This document shows, in pieces, positions 15,961 through 23,795 of a stretch of 64,000 bases of DNA. Source of the DNA: Xylanibacter ruminicola (GTDB taxonomy: Bacteria > Bacteroidota > Bacteroidia > Bacteroidales > Bacteroidaceae); NCBI RefSeq assembly GCF_900107775.1, contig NZ_FNRF01000005.1, positions 173,852-237,851 of the forward strand. Direction: 5' to 3'. Below the pieces are notes generated by a model. That model made no database searches. It was not told the DNA's origin and was given only the letters and a program-made list of their open reading frames with translations. A program made the position numbers and the translations under genes. How positions within the stretch are numbered: position 1 is the first letter of the stretch; each line of letters begins with the position of its first letter.

Positions 15961-16923
15961 TTATAACTTTACAGTTGATATGTCCACCAGCCCATTGACT
16001 ATTGCATAGATGGTCAATCCGGCTGGTGAATGTATTTGTAGCTTGCGGGCTATGTTGCGGCGATGGGTAATCACCGTGTTGATGGATATACACAAGTGAT
16101 CGGCTATCTCCTTGTTCGACATACCCTGTACCAGCGAAATAATCACATCTTTTTCACGGTCGCTCAGTGCGTCGGGGTTCTGTGCGGTGGCATTGCCAAA
16201 CACCATACCCGAAATGTTACGTGTCACGTCCTGTTGCTTGGTAATCTGCTCCAATCGGCGGATGGCGGGCACAAAAATATGGTCCTCAACCTGTGCGTGC
16301 TGGCGCAGCCAAACCTCGTTCTCGTAAATATCGTGCAGTGTAGCGGTAAGCTGGTTGTTGTGCAGCCCGTCCTGTGGCAGATATTTGATAATCAGCAGTT
16401 TCAGCTCGCGCAGTTTCTTGTCGGTAGCACCGTGGTGCTTCGAGAATGTCTCTACGTTGTAATCATTGGCAGGCTCGCCATCTATCAGCTGCTGTACGTA
16501 GGGGAACAAGGTTTTCTGCTCGTACTGCATGTGGCGACGTATTTCGTGGGCATACTCGTCGTAAAACTTCAGTATCAGTCGGCCCAGCGAGTCGTTCTCG
16601 TCCAGACTCTCGCTCAGCTCTCTGCGAATGTAAGGCAGCTGGAACTCCAGAAAATAGGCGTGGCTGGCCTCCAGATAGTGCAGCAGGGTGGGCACGCTGA
16701 TCTGTTCGTCGTTGTCAAACTCGCCATAACCGTTCATGGCGTAGTTCACCACTGCCAGGAATGTGTAGGTGTCCACATCATTGTCCTCGCAGGTTTCGCG
16801 TACCGTTTTATCTCCAAAACCAAGGTTTATGCCAAAGCTTCCAAGGGCCTGCAACAAATCGTAGTTATCGCGGATCAGTGATATCATTTTATCGTCCGCT
16901 TCATACATCTTCTGATTCTTCAT
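15961..16923 (-). CDS. Hemerythrin-domain LuxR-type regulator
   Basis: A 320-residue one-component regulator. Residues about 75-235 form a hemerythrin-like four-helix bundle with a full set of di-iron ligands: EASH, HMQYE (H-x3-E), SKHH and HAQVE (H-x3-E). This is the pattern of RIC/YtfE proteins. Residues about 255-320 are a LuxR/FixJ helix-turn-helix (ALSDREKDVIISLVQGMSNK, then TVITHRRNIARKL). The di-iron centre could sense O2, NO or peroxide, which is inference. ATG 16923 is chosen because the promoter (16959-16966) lies downstream of the longer frame's start. It is divergent from the Rid-like gene. Confidence 0.85.
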   Translation of the reverse strand: MKNQKMYEADDKMISLIRDNYDLLQALGSFGINLGFGDKTVRETCEDNDVDTYTFLAVVNYAMNGYGEFDNDEQISVPTLLHYLEASHAYFLEFQLPYIRRELSESLDENDSLGRLILKFYDEYAHEIRRHMQYEQKTLFPYVQQLIDGEPANDYNVETFSKHHGATDKKLRELKLLIIKYLPQDGLHNNQLTATLHDIYENEVWLRQHAQVEDHIFVPAIRRLEQITKQQDVTRNISGMVFGNATAQNPDALSDREKDVIISLVQGMSNKEIADHLCISINTVITHRRNIARKLQIHSPAGLTIYAIVNGLVDISTVKL

Positions 16924-16958
16924 TTCCTTACCTGTATGCCTATTAATGATTACGGGTG

Positions 16959-16966
16959 CAAAATTA
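16959..16966 (-). promoter_or_regulatory. Promoter box TAATTTTG for the hemerythrin regulator
   Basis: The minus-strand TAATTTTG followed by CACCC lies 35 bases before ATG 16923. It shares a ~150-base divergent intergenic region with the promoter at 17046. Confidence 0.7.
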
Positions 16967-17045
16967 ATACTATTTTTCGATATATACAATACTTATTATT
17001 AGGTATTTTTTTGCTGCTTGCTGCACGTTTCTCAATTATTCTTCG

Positions 17046-17053
17046 TACCTTTG
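17046..17053 (+). promoter_or_regulatory. Promoter box TACCTTTG for the Rid/chorismatase-like gene
   Basis: TACCTTTG followed by TGCCC lies 21 bases before ATG 17075. The longer in-frame start at 17018 is upstream of the box and is therefore rejected. Confidence 0.72.
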
Positions 17054-17074
17054 TGCCCAAAAGTAAGTAACTAT

Positions 17075-18217
17075 ATGAACCAGAAACTATCTCACATAGA
17101 TTTCGATCAGGCTGGGGCCGACGTGTTCTGTTTTGATAACGGAACCCAGGTGCGCGAGTATCATGCCATCATTCGCGTGCAGCAGGCGTGCCTTCCGTTT
17201 GCCCAGCAGGTCGAGGCTGTGCTGAATGCCTACAACAGCTTGCTGGCCCAGTTGCCTGGTGCGCAAGCCGTATTTAAACGTTATTTTTTAAGCGATGCAG
17301 CCAATCAGGCCGACGCTATAGTAGTAAACGATGTTACCGACTGTGCCAAGAGCATTATCCAGCAGGCCCCTTTGGATGGTACCAAGGTGGCGCTGTGGGT
17401 GTGGCTCATGACCGATGTGCAAACCAGCATGACTCCGAGCGAGCTCTATGAGGTTAGTCACGGTCAGTTCCGCCACTTGTTCAATGCCTCGGCCCATAAC
17501 CTGGCAGCCAACTCCGAGTATCAGATGCGTCTGCTCTTCAACGAGTATATCATGCAGCTGGCTCAGGAGCGCTGTACGCTGGCCGATAACTGTATCCGCA
17601 CCTGGCTGTTTGTCAACGATATCGACTTGAACTATGGTGGTGTGGTACGTGCCCGCAATCAGGTGTTCTTCACCCAGGGGCTTACTGTCAATACCCACTT
17701 CATTGCCTCTACCGGTATCGGTGGTCGCCAGCAGGATCCTAATGTGCTCGCCCAGATGGATAACTATGCCATCGCTGGCGTGCGCCCCGAACAGGTGCAT
17801 TATCTCTATGCGCCTACCCATCTTAATCGCACCAGCGATTATGGTGTATCGTTCGAGCGGGGCACCATGGTCAGCTATGCCGATCGCCGCCATGTGTTCA
17901 TCTCTGGCACCGCCTCTATCAATAATAAGGGCGAGGTGATGTATCCCAACGATATCGTGAAACAAACCCAACGTATGTGGGAGAATGTCGAGGCACTGCT
18001 GGTCGAGGCCGATTGCAATTTCGACGATGTAGCCCACATGATTGTTTATCTGCGCGATGTGGCCGATTATCAGCTGGTGCGCAGTCTCTATGCCGAACGG
18101 TTCCCAGGCAAACCCTGTGTCATCGTTCATGCGCCGGTGTGCCGCCCCGGGTGGCTCATCGAGATGGAGTGCATGGCCGTTAAGGCCGTGTGCTTGCCCA
18201 ACATGCCTCAGTTCTAG
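17075..18217 (+). CDS. Rid-superfamily protein, chorismatase-like (FkbO/XanB2 type)
   Basis: A 380-residue protein whose last ~115 residues are a YjgF/Rid fold: HVFISGTASINNKGEVMYP, then NVEALLVEADCNFDDVAHMI and RFPGKPCVIVHAPVCRPGWL. The preceding YGVSFERGTMV resembles the SFSRA..V segment of chorismatases such as FkbO, Hyg5 and XanB2, which also carry an N-terminal half of similar size. These enzymes split chorismate into hydroxybenzoates or dihydrodihydroxybenzoate plus pyruvate. The similarity was judged by eye, so a non-chorismate Rid hydrolase is possible. It is divergent from the hemerythrin regulator, and the AsmA-like gene follows by 12 bases. Confidence 0.6.
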   Translation: MNQKLSHIDFDQAGADVFCFDNGTQVREYHAIIRVQQACLPFAQQVEAVLNAYNSLLAQLPGAQAVFKRYFLSDAANQADAIVVNDVTDCAKSIIQQAPLDGTKVALWVWLMTDVQTSMTPSELYEVSHGQFRHLFNASAHNLAANSEYQMRLLFNEYIMQLAQERCTLADNCIRTWLFVNDIDLNYGGVVRARNQVFFTQGLTVNTHFIASTGIGGRQQDPNVLAQMDNYAIAGVRPEQVHYLYAPTHLNRTSDYGVSFERGTMVSYADRRHVFISGTASINNKGEVMYPNDIVKQTQRMWENVEALLVEADCNFDDVAHMIVYLRDVADYQLVRSLYAERFPGKPCVIVHAPVCRPGWLIEMECMAVKAVCLPNMPQF

Positions 18218-18229
18218 TAGCCTTTTAGC

Positions 18230-20113
18230 ATGAAACCCCTTCGCTTGGCCTTCAAGCTGCTGGCAGCCTTCCTGCTGCTGGTAGTATTGTTGGTGGGTGC
18301 AGGCGTGGTGTTGGTAAATACCAAGGCTTTCCAGCAGCGTGTGCTGCGGCAAACCACCCAGATGCTGAGCGAGCGCCTGCAAACGCAGGTAAGTATCGAT
18401 AGTGTCGATATCCGCTTTATGGCACAGCAGCTGCGCCTGTACGGACTGCATGTAGCCGACCAGCAGCAGCGCCCCCTGCTCACTGTCCGTCAGGCCGGGG
18501 TAGATGTAGATATCAGCGAACTGCTGGGCAATAAGGTTTCCATCAAGGATGTCGAGTTGTCGGGGGCCCGCGCCCTGTTGCTCAAGCCCTCAAAGGATTC
18601 GGTATCCAACTTCCAGTTCATCATCGATGCCTTTAAAAAGCAACCCAAGGCCAAACGCGATACCACGGTGGCGCCTCGCAAACGTATCCAGTTCGATATC
18701 CACAGCGTGCGCCTTAACGACATTCAGGTAACCTATAATCAGCTGTCGTTGCAGCTCGCCCAGGCACTCATCAAGGGGCGCAAGGGTAAATATCAGGCGC
18801 AGGCCCAATTGCAGCTGGCTACCGATAATCATAAGCCCCGCAAAAATGCAGGCAAGCCCAAACGCGGTTTCTTCGATGTAGGTCATCTCGATGTCACCTG
18901 CCATTTCAAGGCTGCTATCGATGCGAGCGAAAGAGACACCCTCCGCTTTAATCTCTCTGAGTTGCAGGCTCGCGATTCCATTACTGGCATCGATATCCGC
19001 AACCTGCAGGCCCAGGTGCGCTTGGCAGGTAAAAAGCTGCTTTTAAACAATGTGCAGGTACAGCAAAAGCACACCCAGCTACACATCGCCCATGCCGCTA
19101 TGCAGTTGCCCAGTAAGCGCGATAGCATCCCCCTCAGTTTCAGCACAGGCCCCATCGCTGGCACCGTTTATCTCCAGGATATCTCGCGTGCCTTTGCCCC
19201 CGTGCTCAGTAAGTTTGCGCTGCCCCTCCAGCTCAGCTGTACTATGAGTGGCAGTCAGGATGTGCTCAGCTTCCGTCAGGTAAAGGTTGGCACCGCCGAT
19301 AAGCGCCTGGCCATCGCTGCCACTGGCGATATCACCAACCTCAAGAGCAAGGAAAAGCTCACTGTGCTGTTCCATGTCAACCGTATGACGGCCAAGAGCG
19401 GCATCAAGGAGCGCATTATCAGTCAGTTCCCCGTAAAGCGCCTCATGATGGCGCAACTGCATAATTTGGGTAATATCAGCTATGTGGGTAGTTTCCGTGT
19501 CATCCGCAAGGAGGAGCGCTTCTGGGGCACCCTTGGCACTGCCGTGGGTAGTCTTAAGTTCCTGTTCTGGCTCGACGAGCGCAACAAGTATGTCGTAGGT
19601 AATGCCAGCACCCAGAAACTGCATTTTGGAAAGGTCATGGGCATGAAAGATGTAGGGCCTCTGGCTGCCAAGGCCGATTTCAAGATCGATATCAGCAAGC
19701 CCCGCACCGCTGTTATGCGTCGCAAGCTGGGTGGCAAGCTGCCCATTGGCGCTGTTAATGCCACCATCCATGATTGCAGCTATAAAGGTGTGCATGTGCG
19801 TAATATCGATGTTACTGTAAATAGCAATGGCGCTGAGGCTACAGGTGATGTCATCCAGCGTGGCAACTGGCGCGACATCTCCTGTTCGTTCTCGTTTACC
19901 GATACCAACCAGATGCACAAGCTCAAGGTAAATCGCGGTCGTATGAAGTTCCATAAGATGAGCGACGAGGCCAAGCAGGCCAAACGCGAGCGCAAAGAGG
20001 CCCGTAAAGCCGAGCGCCAGGCCAAGCGCGACGCCAAGAAAGCCGAAAAAGCCGCTAAGAAAGAGACCAAGAAAGCCGAGAAACCAAACAAAAAGTCGTT
20101 TTTGTTTTTTTAG
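18230..20113 (+). CDS. AsmA-like envelope protein with Lys/Ala-rich tail
   Basis: A 627-residue protein with one N-terminal membrane helix (about 7-29). A long periplasmic beta-rich part of AsmA/DUF748 type follows, showing the usual opening VNTKAFQQRVLRQTTQMLSE and repeats of the form I.DVELSGARALL. AsmA-like proteins form beta-taco grooves thought to move phospholipids across the periplasm or tune outer-membrane assembly; that role is inferred. The last ~50 residues are a highly charged KKAEKAAKKETKKAE-type helix ending in SFLFF. This tail is not part of the AsmA fold, and its aromatic end resembles a beta-signal, though no barrel is present. Confidence 0.72.
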   Translation: MKPLRLAFKLLAAFLLLVVLLVGAGVVLVNTKAFQQRVLRQTTQMLSERLQTQVSIDSVDIRFMAQQLRLYGLHVADQQQRPLLTVRQAGVDVDISELLGNKVSIKDVELSGARALLLKPSKDSVSNFQFIIDAFKKQPKAKRDTTVAPRKRIQFDIHSVRLNDIQVTYNQLSLQLAQALIKGRKGKYQAQAQLQLATDNHKPRKNAGKPKRGFFDVGHLDVTCHFKAAIDASERDTLRFNLSELQARDSITGIDIRNLQAQVRLAGKKLLLNNVQVQQKHTQLHIAHAAMQLPSKRDSIPLSFSTGPIAGTVYLQDISRAFAPVLSKFALPLQLSCTMSGSQDVLSFRQVKVGTADKRLAIAATGDITNLKSKEKLTVLFHVNRMTAKSGIKERIISQFPVKRLMMAQLHNLGNISYVGSFRVIRKEERFWGTLGTAVGSLKFLFWLDERNKYVVGNASTQKLHFGKVMGMKDVGPLAAKADFKIDISKPRTAVMRRKLGGKLPIGAVNATIHDCSYKGVHVRNIDVTVNSNGAEATGDVIQRGNWRDISCSFSFTDTNQMHKLKVNRGRMKFHKMSDEAKQAKRERKEARKAERQAKRDAKKAEKAAKKETKKAEKPNKKSFLFF

Positions 20114-20146
20114 CGCCAATAACTTGCAACTTTCAAATATCTTTCG

Positions 20147-20154
20147 TATATTTG
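20147..20154 (+). promoter_or_regulatory. Promoter box TATATTTG for the OmpA-family operon
   Basis: TATATTTG followed by CCCC lies 47 bases before ATG 20202. It would drive the three envelope genes from 20202 to 23795. Confidence 0.72.
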
Positions 20155-20201
20155 CCCCAATCTAATCGTTATCATATTATTTATACTAAAACTAAAAGCT
20201 T

Positions 20202-21473
20202 ATGAAAAAACTATTATTACTATTGTTGGCTATGGTTGCTTTTAGTGCAACGGCCGATGCGCAGGGCTTTCTGAAGAAGTTGAAGGATAAAGCCCTCGAA
20301 AAAGCAAAAGACAAGATTGAGAACAAGGTTGAGCGCGCCGTTGATAGCGAGATGGATGCTGTGCTCGACGGTAAAAAGGGCCAGAAAAACTCGAAAGCTA
20401 AAAACCAGGCCGACGATGCCGAAGCGGTCGACGACACCCCCGATGCCGTAGGTCAGAACCAGAAGAGCGACTTTGTTCGTGGTAGCGTCATTCTGTTCCA
20501 GGACGACTTTGCTAACGAACAGATGGGTGAGTTCCCCTCAAAATGGGATGTCAGTGATGGTAGCTTGGAGACAGCCTCTATTAATGGTAAGAAGTATGCG
20601 CATAGTAATGCCCCCGACTCACGATTCTCGCCGCTGATGGAGAATATGAAGTCGTACCTGCCCGATGTGTTCACCCTCGAGTGGGATGAGTTCTTCTGTA
20701 AGGCTGGCGAAATCCCCGATTTCCTCTTCGAGTTCCAGTTCCTTGATGCAAGTGGCAATCAGACGGGCCATATCTATCTGCGCTATCGCCCAGGCACCCC
20801 CGATTGTTATGGCAACTATACCTTTAAGAAGGGTGGTGGTATCGATCAGCATGTTGGTGGCAGCATGGATTGGGATCATTTAAAGCAATACACCAAGGTT
20901 GGCCAGTGGAATCATTTCGCCATCTCGTTCAACAAGCGTGCTTTTAAGTTCTACCTCAATGGCACGCGCATCATCAATCTGCCTAATGTAGCAGCCCCCG
21001 CTCGTTTCGAATTCATTATCCAGGACGAGAATCCCTATCGTGGCGTTGCCAATGTGGTGCTTGCCAAGGGTGCAGTAGAGCTCTATCAGCGCCAGGCTAC
21101 CGATCTCTCAGCTGTAGAGAAAGCCATTGCTGAGACGGGTAAGTTCGTCACCAATAATATCCTGTTCGAGACGGGCAAGGCTACCCTGAAGCCCGAGTCG
21201 ATGGAAGAGATTCAGAAGGTGGCCGACTATATGAAGAAGAACCCCAGTGTGCGTTTCGAAGTGCAGGGCCATACCGATAATCAGGGCTCCGATAAAATCA
21301 ACGATCCCCTTTCGCAGCAGCGTGCCGAGGCCGTTGTTAAAGCCCTCGCTCAGTTAGGTTGCGACGAGTTCAACCTCCGTGCCGTAGGCAAAGGCAGTCA
21401 CGAACCCGTAGCTGACAACAAGACCGATGCCGGCCGCGCCCAGAATCGCCGTGTAGAGTTTATTAAGAAATAA
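20202..21473 (+). CDS. OmpA-family protein with central lectin-like domain
   Basis: This 423-residue secreted protein has a signal peptide ending ATADAQ (about residue 22), followed at once by a Lys-rich amphipathic helix (GFLKKLKDKALEKAKDKI). The middle (about 85-295) is a LamG/concanavalin-like beta sandwich (GSVILFQDDFANEQMGEFPS at its start). The C-terminal ~110 residues are an OmpA peptidoglycan-binding domain with NILFETGKATLKPESM, VQGHTDNQGS and NDPLSQQRAEAV. It probably tethers an outer-membrane or periplasmic module to peptidoglycan. The downstream gene encodes the same post-signal helix. Confidence 0.88.
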   Translation: MKKLLLLLLAMVAFSATADAQGFLKKLKDKALEKAKDKIENKVERAVDSEMDAVLDGKKGQKNSKAKNQADDAEAVDDTPDAVGQNQKSDFVRGSVILFQDDFANEQMGEFPSKWDVSDGSLETASINGKKYAHSNAPDSRFSPLMENMKSYLPDVFTLEWDEFFCKAGEIPDFLFEFQFLDASGNQTGHIYLRYRPGTPDCYGNYTFKKGGGIDQHVGGSMDWDHLKQYTKVGQWNHFAISFNKRAFKFYLNGTRIINLPNVAAPARFEFIIQDENPYRGVANVVLAKGAVELYQRQATDLSAVEKAIAETGKFVTNNILFETGKATLKPESMEEIQKVADYMKKNPSVRFEVQGHTDNQGSDKINDPLSQQRAEAVVKALAQLGCDEFNLRAVGKGSHEPVADNKTDAGRAQNRRVEFIKK

Positions 21474-21484
21474 CAAGTACCGAT

Positions 21485-23086
21485 ATGAAAAAACACTTAG
21501 TAATGCTGGCTGCCTTGCTCATGATGGGCACAGCAGGCGCCAATGCTCAGGGATTTCTGGGCAAACTAAAACAAAAGGCACAGCAAGCCGTTATCGGTAA
21601 AAAAGCAACTGCCGAGATAAGCGAGGCTGTGCAGGACGATAGCGATGAGCCTGCCGACCCATCTAAGTTGGCTGTGGCCGCTGGCGACGATATCGTGCCT
21701 AAGCGTAAAACCCTTACAGTTACGTGAGATGGAACCTTTACCCCCTCATCGGCCTCGTCGGCTTCGGCTTTGATGGCCGAGCTGCCACAGTTGCCATCGG
21801 CCGAGAAGATGGCCCGCAGCACCATGGAGGAGCGCGATGCCTATGCACTTAAGATAGCCCGCGTTGTGGCACGTGCCGAGCAGTTGCAGGAGGGTGCCAA
21901 CGGATGCTCCGATGCCGATATGGAAGCCCTGCGCCAAAAGTGGGAGCGCAAAGTGCAGGATATGTTTGGCCTTACCAAAGAGGAGATGGCTATCCTGAAC
22001 GATGAGAACGCGCCCGACTCGAAGAAGGAGCCCATCCAGCAAAAAGTGATGGCTAAAATCATGGGTGGCAATGTTAACATGAGCGAGATGGAACGCTTTG
22101 AGAAGATGAGCGAGAAAGAGCAAGAGGCTTACATCAAGGCTCACCCCGATTTTGTACAGAAGATGCAGAAGATGGCCATGAATGCTGGCAACTTTAGCAA
22201 GCAGATGCAGCAAACTACAGGTGTCCTTACAGGCTATGAGGCTAAGGTGGGACAGCTGGCTCAAAACTTTGCTAAGGTGATTACGCGCGAGGCCAATCAC
22301 GATTACAGTGCCATTGGCAAAAAGTACGATAGCAAGTTACAAAAGCTGTACGAGCAGATATGTGGTATAGATGATGCAGCCAAGATTGATGCCCTTTATG
22401 ATGAGGCCGATCAGTTGCTGTACAACTATCGTTTAGAGGCTGCCAAGGAGTATCGCGCCTCGCTGCTGCGCCTGATAGCCGAGCACAAGAAGTTTGCTGC
22501 CGAATATACCCGCTTGTCGCGTGAGGTGGTTGCCAGTGGCGATCTGCCAGAATGTGCCATCGGTCGTGCCGACCTGAATAGCGTGATTGCCGTGGGCAAC
22601 ATCTTAGACCAGGCCTATAAGGATCTGCCCGAGCTGCAGGCATCGCCCGTTTGTCAGGAAACCGTCTACGAACTGCCAAAAGGCTGGACATTTGGCGCCT
22701 GGGAGTGCCGTGGCTACATTGGTGGCGTAAACGATTTTAAATCACCTGGTGGCAACTGGCCTTTGTTGGCCCAGAACGCTGAGGCTGGCGAGTATGCAGT
22801 AGTCGAGAATGGCAAGTTCCGCAAGATTAACGAGGATGAGCTGAAGGCCATTAATAAAAAGGCCGATGCCCGACTGAAGAAGGGCGCTGATTCAGGCACT
22901 AACCCGCCTTATGGTGTTTATAAGAGTCGTAGTGGCAAGCGCGTTGTAGAGTACTCTAAAACGGGCGAGATTATCCTGAATGGTATGACCACCTACGCTC
23001 CAGCGGCCTTCACTGCTAACCCCGATCGTTTAGAGTGGATTATCTTCGATGGGGGTAAGATTGTAAAGTGTACTTACAAACTGTAA
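21485..23086 (+). pseudogene. Secreted protein gene interrupted by one in-frame TGA
   Basis: From ATG 21485 a signal peptide (ending GANAQ) and a helix GFLGKLKQKAQQAVIGKK are followed at codon 81 by TGA (21725-21727). The same frame then stays open to 23086 (533 codons in all if read through), continuing DGTFTPSSAS and a long helical region with a C-terminal domain around WTFGAWECRGYIGG. There is no frameshift; one base change (TGA to TGG or CGA) would restore it. It may be a recent nonsense mutation, a sequencing error, or two proteins: an 80-residue secreted peptide and a 438-residue product from TTG 21770 or ATG 21773 without a signal. The family is not recognised. Codon use after the TGA is unchanged, so decay is recent. 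Confidence 0.78.
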
Positions 23087-23087
23087 A

Positions 23088-23795
23088 ATGGTAGGTTTGC
23101 GCTATCTCATACTGTGGTTGCTGCTCTTTATGGGCAGCACCACTGTTTTTTCCACACGTTATCAAAAAGTGTTTGGTAGCGATTGGACCTCGGCAGCACG
23201 TTATGTGGCCGATCACCACGCCGAGTGGCAGCAGGAGTTTGCGCCCTTTGGTGTGGATGCACGTTTGGCCGAGGCTATCGTGTTTCCAGAGCTTATCCGC
23301 TATTCCATGTGGCAGGACGAGATAGAGCGAGCCGCCGTTAATGGTCTTTATGTTACCAAAGGCAGTCAGGGTGCCGACTTCTCTATTGGTCGGTTCCAGA
23401 TGAAACCCTCGTTTGCCGAGCAGGTAGAGCAGGCGTGGAACCGTTCCTCGTTATCCAAGCAATACGGCTTTGTGTTCAACCTGCAGCCCAACAGCCAAGC
23501 CCGTCGCTCGCGCATTCGCCGACTCTCCACCATGCAAGGCCAGTGCCGTTATCTGGCCATTTTTATCTTGTTACAACAGCAGCGCCATCCCCAGTTGTCC
23601 CGTTTGTCGCACAAGGACCAGGTGCGATTCTTAGCCACCGCCTATAACCGCTCCTTTACCGCCTCCTATAGTCAGATACGCAAAATGCAGCACCACCGCC
23701 ATTACCACACCGATGTTATCAAAACCCGCAGCACCCGCCTTTACTGCTATGCCGATATCGCGTATTACTATTTTTCCATTACATCAGCAGGATAG
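23088..23795 (+). CDS. Secreted protein with lysozyme/transglycosylase-like motifs
   Basis: A 235-residue protein with a signal or anchor (about 5-22). AEAIVFPELIRYS (Glu68) followed by SIGRFQMKPSFAEQVE (99-114) resembles the catalytic Glu and the GxxQ(I/M)xPS motif of lytic transglycosylases of the SLT/goose-lysozyme fold. The spacing is somewhat longer than the standard, so the assignment is tentative. The C-terminal part is basic (HRHYHTDVIKTRSTRLY). It begins 1 base after the previous gene and its 3' end overlaps the convergent ATPase gene by 28 bases. It may cut or remodel peptidoglycan near the OmpA-family protein. Confidence 0.55.
   Translation: MVGLRYLILWLLLFMGSTTVFSTRYQKVFGSDWTSAARYVADHHAEWQQEFAPFGVDARLAEAIVFPELIRYSMWQDEIERAAVNGLYVTKGSQGADFSIGRFQMKPSFAEQVEQAWNRSSLSKQYGFVFNLQPNSQARRSRIRRLSTMQGQCRYLAIFILLQQQRHPQLSRLSHKDQVRFLATAYNRSFTASYSQIRKMQHHRHYHTDVIKTRSTRLYCYADIAYYYFSITSAG

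Noticed and set aside
16063..16881. A 272-codon plus-strand frame opposite the hemerythrin regulator
   Set aside because: The minus-strand protein has complete hemerythrin and LuxR motifs and a promoter. The plus-strand frame has neither and is Val/Gln/His-rich shadow sequence.
21725..21727. TGA read as selenocysteine or tryptophan
   Set aside because: There is no SECIS-like context or selenoprotein family match, and TGA is used as a normal stop for other genes here (for example the esterase and smalltalk), so genome-wide recoding is excluded.
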